From IMG/VR virus record IMGVR_UViG_3300028815_000025, positions 1 to 25,328 of that record: DNA of 25,328 bases, one strand, 5' to 3'. Under the pieces are notes generated by a model. That model was not told the DNA's origin. It made no database searches and saw only the letters and a list, made by a program, of their open reading frames with translations. Source of the DNA: a virus. Shown piece by piece: positions 15,688 to 23,092 of this stretch; positions within the stretch are counted from its first letter, which is position 1, and each line of letters starts with the position of its first letter. Made by a program: the position numbers and the translations under genes.

Positions 15688-16388
15688 CTGTTTTTGAATT
15701 TTTCTATTTCCCAAGGCTCATAAAAATATTGGGCATAGGGAGTATTATATGTCTCCTCCAGATATTCTTCTGGAAGTTTTACGTATTCTAGGAAATCTAA
15801 ATAAAATTTTCCTATTCTTTTTTTACGCATAAAGTTAGACTTGGGCATTTTTCCAACTTTATCCTCAATACCCAAGAAATCGGCTACGGGTCTAAAATTC
15901 AAATTTTCGAAATTTTCTACCCGCATAATTAAAATTTCTCGTTTCCTGTCCTTATATATTTGATAACCCTTTGATTTATTAAATCTTTTACTATCTAAAA
16001 TAGGGCCATAAAAATACCCAAATTCATGTATCCACCAATTCATAATACTATAATGTTTATAATTATCTAAAAAAGCCTGTACAGTATCATCTCCAACTTC
16101 CATTCTCTTATAGGCTGGATAGTATTTGTGAAGTCCTTGAAAAAAAGCAGAGATATTTCTAGCTACAGGGTCTCTCGTTAAAGAGATAATTTTATATGGT
16201 GGCCCACCAGTTCGTAGACTTTTTTCTAAAGGTGGTTTAGTAGTAGCATACTCTGCTTCTGGTAATCCCCTTATATAATGTGCATGTAGACTTTTATACC
16301 CCGCCTGTTTAATACCCACTTGCACAGAAATAGACCCTACTTTGCCCATGTTATGGATTAAACATTGATTATCCCCGAATTTCTGCAT
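15678..16388 (-). CDS. Sulfotransferase-fold protein (capsular-polysaccharide-synthesis-like)
   Basis: 236 residues. HNMGKVGSISVQ (12-23) resembles the 5'-phosphosulfate loop of PAPS-dependent sulfotransferases, with Lys16 and Ser19 in place. SLTRDPVARNISAFFQ (69-84) is the 3'-phosphate motif R-D-P-x5-S, and the 'RNISAFFQ' ending is characteristic, from memory, of the group annotated as putative capsular polysaccharide synthesis proteins. Expected role: moving sulfate from PAPS to a sugar hydroxyl in the cytosol. No PAPS-making gene is visible, so the host would supply the donor. It overlaps the preceding sulfotransferase gene by 20 nt and the large terminase start by 10 nt. The acceptor is unknown. 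Confidence 0.65.
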   Translation of the reverse strand: MQKFGDNQCLIHNMGKVGSISVQVGIKQAGYKSLHAHYIRGLPEAEYATTKPPLEKSLRTGGPPYKIISLTRDPVARNISAFFQGLHKYYPAYKRMEVGDDTVQAFLDNYKHYSIMNWWIHEFGYFYGPILDSKRFNKSKGYQIYKDRKREILIMRVENFENLNFRPVADFLGIEDKVGKMPKSNFMRKKRIGKFYLDFLEYVKLPEEYLEETYNTPYAQYFYEPWEIEKFKNRWR

Positions 16389-17115
16389 TTACTTTTTCCC
16401 AATAAATGTCATTCCACTCTTTAGTACCGTCCATCATCTCTTCATCAAACCAATCCATATAGTCTCCAATTATTCCCTTTCTTCTCCAAAGGTCGTTTCT
16501 TTTCTCTGTTCCAACTTCTCTTCCAGATTTAGTCTTGAAGGAATGTTGATGAATAATATATCTAATTTTTCTATCAGCAATTCCAGCATTTAGGAAATTA
16601 GAGATTGCCTTTATCTCCCTTTCTGTATCTTCAACTAACCATTCATAGGTAGTCCAAATATAGGGAAGTTCTGATTTAATTTTATTTCTAGTAGAATATC
16701 CAAAAAGCATATTATCTTGATGCTGAAGTTCTTCGTTCTTAAAATTTACATCTTCAAGAATTGTATATTTTATAGCATCAAAGTCAGTCTCTTCTTTGCG
16801 TTGTTGATATCCCTTATTCTTATCGTGATATCTATGATGAAATGCGTAAGATACCGCCCTATCCCTAGGATTTCTTACTATAGCTAAAACTTTATAATCT
16901 ACTGGAAGTACTTTTTCTAGAACATTGTCTACAGTACACCTGTGAAATTTTGGAATTTTATTTTCATCTAAGTATCCCCTGATTTTATTTCTCCAGTAGT
17001 AAAGTTTGTTTCTGTCAATTTCTGGGCTTACTTCTTTATTGTAAAGGTCTGCAAGTAAATAGTGAATCCATCTACTACCAACCCTATGCCCACTAATTAT
17101 AATTAAATTATCCAT
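16369..17115 (-). CDS. PAPS-dependent sulfotransferase
   Basis: 248 residues with all three family marks: 5'-phosphosulfate loop SGHRVGSRWIHYLL (8-21), 3'-phosphate motif VRNPRDRAVSY (80-90, Arg81 and Ser89), and a C-terminal WRRKGIIGDYMDWF (about 211-224), which corresponds to the RKGxxGDW nucleotide loop. It is soluble, with no membrane anchor, and would act in the cytosol on a sugar or glycolipid. It begins directly after the FkbM gene stop (TAAATG), with GGAG 6 nt upstream. It is clearly diverged from the next sulfotransferase, so the two probably act on different positions or acceptors. Confidence 0.85.
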   Translation of the reverse strand: MDNLIIISGHRVGSRWIHYLLADLYNKEVSPEIDRNKLYYWRNKIRGYLDENKIPKFHRCTVDNVLEKVLPVDYKVLAIVRNPRDRAVSYAFHHRYHDKNKGYQQRKEETDFDAIKYTILEDVNFKNEELQHQDNMLFGYSTRNKIKSELPYIWTTYEWLVEDTEREIKAISNFLNAGIADRKIRYIIHQHSFKTKSGREVGTEKRNDLWRRKGIIGDYMDWFDEEMMDGTKEWNDIYWEKVNAEIRG

Positions 17116-17766
17116 TTAATTCTCCATTTTGAATATATAATGTGAAGTCCATTTCCGTGTTCCAACCAGTTTGCCTTTAAGAGGTTGCATGGACTTAAAT
17201 AGTTCCTCTTCACTGTATCCTAAATCTTTCTTCTGATGTCTTTCTATCATCCATATGATATTGTCTAAGTGTTTAATATCTTTACCGCTTTCAATAACAT
17301 CTAATTCATTTCCCTCAGTGTCTATTTTTATAATTGCCTTGTCGAAAAACGGATTCCAGCTAAAAATAGTATCAAGAGAAACCCATCCTACATCTGCTTT
17401 ATGAATCCTAATTCCAGTTTTAGGGCCTATCATTCCTCTGCTAGACATTGAATTTAGATAAACTTCTTCATCTCCTGTTCCTACAGCTAGGGAAAATATA
17501 GATACGTTACCAAATTTCCCTACATTATCCTGTAGAATTTTATTTCGTTTGGGGTGAGGTTCGAATGCATATACGTGGGCAGTATTGTGTGCCGCAACAA
17601 GTGCGTGGTATCCCCATCCTGCTCCTACATCTACAAACATATCATATTCCTGTGTTTCCAAAATTTTAATAAACTCTTTTTCAAACATAAACTCAGCATG
17701 AGCTTGTTCATTTTTCTTTGCTACGGGAAGATAAATAGTTCCGTATTTTGTCTTTAATTCTCCCAT
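17116..17766 (-). CDS. FkbM-family SAM-dependent methyltransferase
   Basis: 216 residues. Motif I FVDVGAGWGYHAL (44-56), the ribose-binding acidic residue in AFEPHP (67-72), and the FkbM signature KIDTEGNELDVIESG around 147-161, preceded by VSLDTIF. These are the standard positions for this family, whose known members O-methylate sugars, including methylation of bacterial surface glycans. The N-terminus has a short lead-in (GTIYLPV) instead of a fused transferase domain, so it is the stand-alone type. It overlaps the preceding GT42-like gene by 13 nt. In this setting it most likely methylates a sugar of the glycan made by the neighbouring enzymes. Confidence 0.85.
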   Translation of the reverse strand: MGELKTKYGTIYLPVAKKNEQAHAEFMFEKEFIKILETQEYDMFVDVGAGWGYHALVAAHNTAHVYAFEPHPKRNKILQDNVGKFGNVSIFSLAVGTGDEEVYLNSMSSRGMIGPKTGIRIHKADVGWVSLDTIFSWNPFFDKAIIKIDTEGNELDVIESGKDIKHLDNIIWMIERHQKKDLGYSEEELFKSMQPLKGKLVGTRKWTSHYIFKMEN

Positions 17767-18473
17767 GTTACCTCATTAAAGTCTATTCTTGGTAAATATT
17801 TTTCGTCTAAAACAGTTCTAGTACTAGCATTGTAAATTTTACGACCAGCCTCTTCATAAACTTCTCTAGCCATTTGGTAAGACTTAGCCATTCTTTCTAC
17901 TTGCGGTATAAACCATTTAGTTCCTTCTGGATAGTAATCTTTTGTAAAATGATTTATATCCTCTCCTTTAGTTTCCACTAAAGGAAATCCTGCTTGAGCT
18001 ATACCTGTTTCATTTACCTGTTTAAGCTGTTCATCTAATTTTTCATAATGGTCTAAACCTACACAATATAACTCTTGTATACCCATAAAGTACGCAAACT
18101 GCATAGCTAGAAAAGTACTAGTACCTCCACCGTGTACTCCATTATAGGGATTCTTACAAAACTCTACTTTAGGGTGTCCTCTAAAAGCATATATTGGACT
18201 TTTAGGATTAGTGAATAATTTCCTAATACCATTGGATACAAATAGACCTGCTATTCTGAGTTCTTCAATTTCATCTAAATGCTGAATAGCTATATTTTTA
18301 TCTCCAATAAAATGATAATATGGGGTAAAATGTTCTAACTTATAGACTAAACTAACCGAAAAAGTTAATTCTCTATTTAAAATATCTACTGGAATATCAT
18401 TTAAACTGGGCCCGCCAGCTACAAGAATTGCTTTTTCGCCCTTCCATAAATTTGAAAATCTCCCGAAACTCAT
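17754..18473 (-). CDS. GT42/MptE-like (DUF115) protein, candidate nonulosonate transferase, copy 1
   Basis: 239 residues from the ATG at 18473, chosen because it overlaps the upstream TGA as ATGA and has GGAG 8 nt upstream; a GTG at 18482 would place that GGAG against the start. Motifs: AGGPSLND (19-26), GGGTSTFLAMQFAYFMG (115-131), VGLDHYE (138-144), INHFTKDYYP (173-182, His175), YNAS near the end. GT42 sialyltransferases such as Campylobacter Cst-II carry comparable landmarks: an N-terminal 'GNGPSL' CMP loop, a 'GIDFY' segment and a catalytic His in 'SHY'. Flagellar Maf proteins, which transfer nonulosonic acids, share this fold. The neighbouring NeuA- and NeuB-like genes make transfer of a CMP-nonulosonate the best guess. 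A generic MptE-like protein remains possible. Confidence 0.6.
   Translation of the reverse strand: MSFGRFSNLWKGEKAILVAGGPSLNDIPVDILNRELTFSVSLVYKLEHFTPYYHFIGDKNIAIQHLDEIEELRIAGLFVSNGIRKLFTNPKSPIYAFRGHPKVEFCKNPYNGVHGGGTSTFLAMQFAYFMGIQELYCVGLDHYEKLDEQLKQVNETGIAQAGFPLVETKGEDINHFTKDYYPEGTKWFIPQVERMAKSYQMAREVYEEAGRKIYNASTRTVLDEKYLPRIDFNEVTWEN
17929..17957 (-). repeat. 29-nt direct repeat, copy 1 (conserved His motif)
   Basis: Twenty-nine bases here are identical to 20116-20144. In both places they encode the motif INHFTKDYYP, with every synonymous position the same, although the two genes are otherwise well diverged. Confidence 0.85.
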
Positions 18474-19174
18474 TTTTTCCACTCCAAGTTGTGTTTTCTT
18501 ACTAGATACGTCATGTTATCTAGTCTGTGCTTCCTGTAATTATCAAATGTTTTTCTGATTCTCTCTTCCAAATGAACAAAGGGTAACTTACTTTGTTGTA
18601 TATCATAACCCTTCCAAGCTCCTCTGAAACAATAATCAGCATCCTCAAAACCAGCTATTTTAAAATTCTCATCAAAAAACCCTATTTTCTCAACAGCCTC
18701 TACCGGTATTGCATATATCCACCCATCTATAAAAGGAACAGGATGTTTAAATTTAGGAAAGTTACTGTGTATTTTATTTCCGTATAGCGTGTTTTTGTCA
18801 AGAGTTTTCAAATAATTTATAAAGCTTCCAGTACAAAGTACATCATTATTAGTTATAATTACCCACTCAACATTTGAGGGAATTCCTGTTTCAGCAGGTC
18901 TTTCCTTAAAGTTCCATAGAACTTCTAATCCTTTGTTTATAGCTTTTGCGTAAGAGCACGGAAGTATATTCTCTGAGTTTTCGTCTAAAGAACATTTATT
19001 CCATAGCACATATCCCTTTCCTAACCACTCTGTTTTCTGAACTCCGGTATATTTATGACCATTATCTACACAAATTACTATCAAATCTCGTTCGTATTTT
19101 AAAATAGAATCAATAAGAGGTTCTGTATATTTTTCCCACTGACCTATCCCTACAATAATCACTGCCGCATTCAT
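18470..19174 (-). CDS. Glycosyltransferase, GT-A fold (GT2-like)
   Basis: 234 residues. The opening MNAAVIIVGIGQWEKYTEPLIDSI is the first strand and helix of a GT2 domain; VICVDNG (33-39) holds the nucleotide-binding Asp; WVIITNNDVLC (104-114) takes the place of the DxD metal site; FDENFKIAGFEDADYCFRGAWKGY (about 173-196) is the acceptor-side 'FDE..F...ED.D...R....G' signature of rhamnosyl-type GT2 enzymes. It is soluble, with no transmembrane helix. It overlaps the upstream glycosyltransferase gene by 4 nt (ATGA) and the downstream GT42-like gene likewise. It should add one sugar from a nucleotide donor to the growing glycan. Donor and acceptor are not readable from sequence. Confidence 0.85.
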   Translation of the reverse strand: MNAAVIIVGIGQWEKYTEPLIDSILKYERDLIVICVDNGHKYTGVQKTEWLGKGYVLWNKCSLDENSENILPCSYAKAINKGLEVLWNFKERPAETGIPSNVEWVIITNNDVLCTGSFINYLKTLDKNTLYGNKIHSNFPKFKHPVPFIDGWIYAIPVEAVEKIGFFDENFKIAGFEDADYCFRGAWKGYDIQQSKLPFVHLEERIRKTFDNYRKHRLDNMTYLVRKHNLEWKK

Positions 19175-19956
19175 TTTTTTCTTTTTTTACCTCTCCCAAG
19201 TAGCTTAAAGTTTTCAAGTTTATCGTCTTGTTCATACTCTATATTATAAGTTTGCTTATCAAGTTTTCTACTTTTCCATGCACTGGGGTTAGTAGTTAAT
19301 AATCCGTTCATTCCAATATTATATGCTCTAGCAACTAAAGGTTGGTATTTTCCTTCAGTATGTTTTCGGATAAGTTGAGTTACAATAGTATCATAATAAG
19401 GTGTTCTTCTATCAGGGTCATATCTAGTTTTCCACCCAGATTTCATAGAATTCCAGCTATCTCTGGTTAGGTAAAAGCCCCACAGTCTAGGTCTAGATGC
19501 TTTTTCCAATTTGTGTAAATCCTGTGGAATCCTTGGTTCTTTTATTCTAACCGTGTGAAAGCTAGCAGTAACATTTGGGTATTGTTCTGAGCATCTATCC
19601 AAAAGTCTCAAATAATTTCTACAGACAACTAGGTCATCTTCAAATATAAATAATCTCTCATATTCATTAAATAGATTAAAAACCTTGTTTATTTGATTAT
19701 TTACGCCTTCATTTTTACTATTTATTGTTAAATTTGTTACGGGTAAGGTAGTACTCTTTATTCTAGCTATGTTTTTTTCTATGTCTTCTGACGTAGATAA
19801 AAAATAGGGTGTTTTACTTTCAGGATACCCCTCTAAATTATCTTGAAAAAAATGCCAATCAAATTTTTCAGCGCCTATACAATTTTCTAAACTTGATAAA
19901 CACTTGTCCAAATATTTCCATCTACACATAGTTATTATAGCTACTGCTGTTTTCAT
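19171..19956 (-). CDS. Glycosyltransferase, GT-A fold
   Basis: 261 residues. MKTAVAIITMCRWKYLDKCLSSL starts the Rossmann-like domain; ERLFIFEDDLVVCRNYLRLL (100-119) contains the metal-binding acidic triplet Glu106-Asp107-Asp108 after a 'LFIFED' strand, like GNT-I or GT2-type enzymes; RLWGFYLTRDSWNSM (about 147-161) is the usual aromatic acceptor-site segment. The C-terminal 20 residues are strongly basic (LLGRGKKRKK), which might contact membrane phospholipid or nucleic acid. There is no transmembrane segment. It is linked by 4-nt overlaps to the genes on both sides. Family placement between GT2 and GT13-like enzymes is uncertain. Confidence 0.75.
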   Translation of the reverse strand: MKTAVAIITMCRWKYLDKCLSSLENCIGAEKFDWHFFQDNLEGYPESKTPYFLSTSEDIEKNIARIKSTTLPVTNLTINSKNEGVNNQINKVFNLFNEYERLFIFEDDLVVCRNYLRLLDRCSEQYPNVTASFHTVRIKEPRIPQDLHKLEKASRPRLWGFYLTRDSWNSMKSGWKTRYDPDRRTPYYDTIVTQLIRKHTEGKYQPLVARAYNIGMNGLLTTNPSAWKSRKLDKQTYNIEYEQDDKLENFKLLGRGKKRKK

Positions 19957-20612
19957 ATCTTGTTAAAATTAATTCTTGGTATTATTTCTTCGGAAAGTTT
20001 AGTCACACTACTTGCATTATAAAGTTCTCTCTGATTACTTTTATAAACTTTATATGCTTCTCTATATGAATTTTCTAATGCTTCTAAATTTTGAAATCTA
20101 AAAAAATAATTTGGAGGATAGTAATCTTTTGTAAAATGATTTATGTCTTTATCTTTATTTCTAAACTCCATTTTATGTTTAATAGATTTACTGTAATCCA
20201 CAAAATGATTCATTCCTACAATATATACAGGATTTAACCCCATGTAAAATGCAATTTGTAAAGCTACTATTGTAACTGAATGTCCTAACTTCATACCCTT
20301 AGTGATATCAGTGGAAAATTTACCAGACCCAAGCCTATATCTAAAAACTCCAGCTACCTCTGGTACAAAGTCATGACAAAATTTTATACCCTGCTGTTTA
20401 ATTAATTCTTGTGCAAATTCTTTTTCAACTCTTTTATCTGCTGTAATTAGGTATGAGTAATTCATATCTTGTTTTAAATATCCTCTATTTAAAGCTATAA
20501 TTATTTTATCATTAATTTTAGAAAAATCAACGTCATTTAAACTGGGGCCGTTACAACAAATAATTCCAATTTCGTTTGAGTGAATATCTTTAAATCTTTC
20601 TAAATAGTTCAT
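19953..20612 (-). CDS. GT42/MptE-like (DUF115) protein, candidate nonulosonate transferase, copy 2
   Basis: 219 residues, GGAG a few bases before the ATG. Motifs in the same order as the gene at 17754-18473: CCNGPSLNDVD (19-29; here the full 'NGPSL' form seen in GT42 enzymes), LGHSVTIVALQIAFYMGLNPVYIVGMNH, and INHFTKDYYP with His159, then ELYNAS and a matching ending (IIPRINFN against LPRIDFN). The copy 1 segment VGLDHYE is VGMNHF here, so the Asp is replaced by Asn. The two are paralogues that may transfer different nonulosonates or act on different acceptors. Activity is inferred from family and context only. Confidence 0.6.
   Translation of the reverse strand: MNYLERFKDIHSNEIGIICCNGPSLNDVDFSKINDKIIIALNRGYLKQDMNYSYLITADKRVEKEFAQELIKQQGIKFCHDFVPEVAGVFRYRLGSGKFSTDITKGMKLGHSVTIVALQIAFYMGLNPVYIVGMNHFVDYSKSIKHKMEFRNKDKDINHFTKDYYPPNYFFRFQNLEALENSYREAYKVYKSNQRELYNASSVTKLSEEIIPRINFNKI
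20116..20144 (-). repeat. 29-nt direct repeat, copy 2 (conserved His motif)
   Basis: Identical over 29 bases to 17929-17957 and on the same strand. The copies are about 2.2 kb apart inside the two GT42-like genes, and the match stops abruptly on both sides. Confidence 0.85.
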
Positions 20613-20983
20613 TTATCTCCAAAAACTCTAAACAAAGTATATGGACATTCTTTAGTAAAGTAGTCTATATACTGCTCATTTCCATCTAAGTCATCAAACA
20701 GATAATCAATAGAATATTCCCTTACCATTCTAGCTTTCCAAGTACCATTGTTCCCAGGTGTTTCTTTTAATTCCTTTTTTTCATCGTCCGTTTTACAGAT
20801 ATAAAAATCTGGCTCTGGAAAACCTCCTTGTTTCCATAGCTCCAAATCTTTTGTTTTTAAATTGCAATTATGTGAAGTTAGTATACCTATTTCGTGTCCA
20901 AAAAATTGCATTGCGTTTACAAAATCTTTAAAAAACTCTCTATGAAACCACGCTGTTCCGTCTAGGTCAATAGCTATTTTCAC
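20609..20983 (-). CDS. HAD-superfamily phosphatase-like protein
   Basis: 124 residues, GTG start that shares its last bases with the upstream TGA (GTGA). Motif I is IDLDGT (5-10, Asp6 nucleophile and Asp8), and the GTG is fixed by this motif lying at the N-terminus. Motif II is the Ser/Thr strand in GILTSHN. A Lys in TWKARMVREY fits motif III, and YLFDDLDGN provides motif IV acidic residues. No cap domain is inserted, so it is a short C0-type member likely to accept a bulky or polymeric substrate. Among sialate genes, a sugar-phosphate phosphatase (for example acting on a nonulosonate 9-phosphate) is an attractive guess. A nucleotidase is the alternative. Confidence 0.7.
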   Translation of the reverse strand: MKIAIDLDGTAWFHREFFKDFVNAMQFFGHEIGILTSHNCNLKTKDLELWKQGGFPEPDFYICKTDDEKKELKETPGNNGTWKARMVREYSIDYLFDDLDGNEQYIDYFTKECPYTLFRVFGDK

Positions 20984-21792
20984 TGATATCTTCTTTCTTT
21001 TAGGAAGGAGTACTCGTCAGATTCAACTTCTGAGTATTCCTTAGAATGAACTAATTCTGTTTCTCTTATATCTCTAACCATCTGTTCAAACTCTGCTACT
21101 GTTAAAGATGCATCAATATGGTGGATTTTTAAATCCCTAGAGAGAGTTATATGTCTCTCTACAAAACTAACTCCTAATCTGATAGCCTCTAGTGTTGGCA
21201 TCCAGCCTTCTTCGTGACCGGAATATCCAATGGTAACATCAGGCTCAAAGGTATCTCGTAGTTTTTTAATAAAACCTATATTGCATTGTTCCAGTGGAGT
21301 CGGATAAATTGAAACACAGTGATTCAAAATTAATTTTAGATTAGTAGACAATACTGTATCAACTACCTCTTGAATCTGTGTAAAATTTAAACCCCCAGTA
21401 CTTACTATCAGTGGTTTGCCTATACCAGAAAATAGCCTCAGGAACTCTAACTCTGTAGCATCCATAGACGCTACCTTGTAAAATGGAGGATTAAATTTTG
21501 AAATAAACTCTAATCCTTTTTCATCATGAATAGTGGAAAACCAAGGAATTTGAATTTCTCTACAGTATTCATCCAAGACCTCAAAATCTTTTTTTGAAAG
21601 TTCCATAGATGCTCTATACATATTGAAGTCATAACCCCTGTATTTCTTTCCAGATACGTAATAATTATTTACATCTTTTATTTTAAACTTTACAAAGTTT
21701 GCCCCAACTTCTTTGCTTCTCAGGGCTAAAATCTTAGCAAACTTTATCATCCCTAAGTGGTTAATAGATATCTCAGATATTATATTTACCAT
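20980..21792 (-). CDS. neuB: Sialate (nonulosonate) synthase-like TIM barrel lacking the SAF domain
   Basis: 270 residues; typical NeuB proteins have about 340-350 because a C-terminal antifreeze-like (SAF) domain follows the barrel. Barrel landmarks: IISEISINHLG (4-14), NFVKFKIKD (32-40), FSTIHDEKGLEFI (85-97), YKVASMDATE (105-114), LIVSTGG (128-134), LNHCVSIYPTP (156-166), TIGYSGHEEG (187-196), VERHITLSRD (211-220), HHIDASLT (224-231). The enzyme condenses phosphoenolpyruvate with an N-acyl-hexosamine. Known NeuB proteins have 'GPDH' before the 'AS' pair; here it reads 'KIHHIDAS', so one metal-ligand His may be shifted by a residue. It overlaps the RraA-like gene by 7 nt and the HAD gene by 4 nt. 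Confidence 0.8.
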   Translation of the reverse strand: MVNIISEISINHLGMIKFAKILALRSKEVGANFVKFKIKDVNNYYVSGKKYRGYDFNMYRASMELSKKDFEVLDEYCREIQIPWFSTIHDEKGLEFISKFNPPFYKVASMDATELEFLRLFSGIGKPLIVSTGGLNFTQIQEVVDTVLSTNLKLILNHCVSIYPTPLEQCNIGFIKKLRDTFEPDVTIGYSGHEEGWMPTLEAIRLGVSFVERHITLSRDLKIHHIDASLTVAEFEQMVRDIRETELVHSKEYSEVESDEYSFLKERRYQ

Positions 21793-22442
21793 CTTCCATA
21801 TTTCCTATAAATCTCATCCAAGTTTTTTCCAGAGTTTATCTCTTTCCTTATAGAATTTTCTCTCCTGGTCTCATCATATACTCGTGCAAAAAAATCAGGG
21901 GCCCACTCATTTTTTATTAGTAAAATTCCATCATTATCCGCAAAAATATAATCTCCAGTGTTTATTTTTAAACTTTGATTGGGAAAATCTGCTGGTAACT
22001 CTATTTGTTCTCCATAGGAAGTTAACACCCACCTGTTTAAAGCATCAACGGGGGAAACATATTTGCAAAAACAGGGAAATTTCATATTGATTATTAAATT
22101 ACTATCTCTAACACCCCCATCTGTGATAAAACCAGAGGCTCTAGCCTTTCTATAAATTTGTAAGGTTATATCTCCAGCGTGTGCTATTTGGTCAGTTGTG
22201 TCATTTGATTGTAAAAGAACAATATCTCCAAGATTTATTTCATTAACTATTTCCAACCTAATTTTGTCTAACTCTTCGTAGCTGTAAGACCCAGGCTTAT
22301 ACATCTGTCCTGTAGTTGTAAACACTTTACTAAAAATCACAGAGTCATTTCGTAATGGTCTTATTTCTCTGCTTATCAAACACTCATTATCTTTTATTCC
22401 CATTTTAGCTAGAGTATCATAAACAATTCCTGAATAAATCAT
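21786..22442 (-). CDS. RraA / HMG-aldolase family protein
   Basis: 218 residues with the fold's signature: NLGDIVLLQSND (70-81), AHAGDITLQIYRKARASGFITDGGVRDS (87-114, containing DGGVRD at 108-113), VSPVDALNRW, and a closing TGDYIFADNDGILLI (about 162-176). Family members are 4-hydroxy-4-methyl-2-oxoglutarate aldolases (pyruvate release) or the E. coli RNase E inhibitor RraA; the fold cannot tell which. The Gly/Arg-Asp metal-pyruvate site looks intact, so an enzyme is more likely than a pure regulator. GGAGG lies 7 nt before the ATG. Lying between NeuA- and NeuB-like genes, it could act on a 2-oxo acid sugar. Why a phage would carry it is unclear. Confidence 0.75.
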   Translation of the reverse strand: MIYSGIVYDTLAKMGIKDNECLISREIRPLRNDSVIFSKVFTTTGQMYKPGSYSYEELDKIRLEIVNEINLGDIVLLQSNDTTDQIAHAGDITLQIYRKARASGFITDGGVRDSNLIINMKFPCFCKYVSPVDALNRWVLTSYGEQIELPADFPNQSLKINTGDYIFADNDGILLIKNEWAPDFFARVYDETRRENSIRKEINSGKNLDEIYRKYGRW

Positions 22443-23092
22443 AATAATGCCTCCGCTATAGCCAAATCCTCATAATCATTTATATCCAATCCCTCTCTCT
22501 TTGAGATAGGAATCACAAAAGGAATATTCCCAACTCTGCGCTTTAGTCTAAATAAAGTTTTTGTGTAAATCCCATATAATCCGTGTGTTTCCATATACTT
22601 AGGAGGTAGCTCAAAACTATTCGGAATATTATTTAAATCATACTCCGGAAGAAAATTCTTATCCCAAAAATATTCGTGAAGTTTATTTACAGTAAAGAAA
22701 CTATCGTACTTTGAAGAACCTGTTAAAAATTTTTCTATACATGTGTCTATAGTTTGGGAAGTTAAAAATGGTGAGGTAGCAAAAGTCTGAATAAGTAAAT
22801 CACAATAATCTACCGAATGTAATGCCCACATCATTAGTTCATTTGCTCCAATAAAATTAGTAGCTAACTCTTTGGGTCTCCGTATAATCTTTAGACCAGC
22901 ATTCACTAAAGGCTCACATTCAGCTATGATTGAATCATCTTCCGTATCTAAATATACCTCATGAATCATTTTAGATTTTAAAGTTCTTTCACATGCCCTG
23001 TAAACTAAAGACATTCCTCCTAAAAGGTATTTGTTTTTATTTTTTAGTCTTACGCTTTTACCCTTAGCTGGAATTACTGCTGTTATTCTCAT
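22439..23092 (-). CDS. neuA: CMP-nonulosonate (acylneuraminate) cytidylyltransferase
   Basis: 217 residues, the normal length of the catalytic domain. AVIPAKGKSVRLKNKN (5-20) is the nucleotide-binding P-loop-like start of NeuA/KdsB enzymes; YLDTEDD (about 47-53) and RRPKEL (71-76) follow; TFATSPFLTSQTID corresponds to the 'TSPLR' active-site strand; GLDINDYEDLAIAEAL at the C-terminus supplies the metal-binding Asp pair. The reaction is CTP plus a nonulosonic acid giving CMP-sugar and pyrophosphate, the activated donor for sialyltransferase-type enzymes such as the two GT42-like proteins nearby. It overlaps the upstream nucleotidyltransferase by 29 nt and the RraA-like gene by 4 nt (ATGA). KDO is a possible alternative substrate. 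Confidence 0.83.
   Translation of the reverse strand: MRITAVIPAKGKSVRLKNKNKYLLGGMSLVYRACERTLKSKMIHEVYLDTEDDSIIAECEPLVNAGLKIIRRPKELATNFIGANELMMWALHSVDYCDLLIQTFATSPFLTSQTIDTCIEKFLTGSSKYDSFFTVNKLHEYFWDKNFLPEYDLNNIPNSFELPPKYMETHGLYGIYTKTLFRLKRRVGNIPFVIPISKREGLDINDYEDLAIAEALL

Noticed and set aside
15688-15714. TTG start at 15714 for the large terminase
   Set aside because: No better ribosome site than the ATG at 15687 and a rarer codon with a longer overlap; kept only as a possibility.
18474-18482. GTG start at 18482 for the first GT42-like gene
   Set aside because: The GGAG would touch the start codon; the ATG at 18473 has correct spacing and the ATGA overlap seen throughout this operon.
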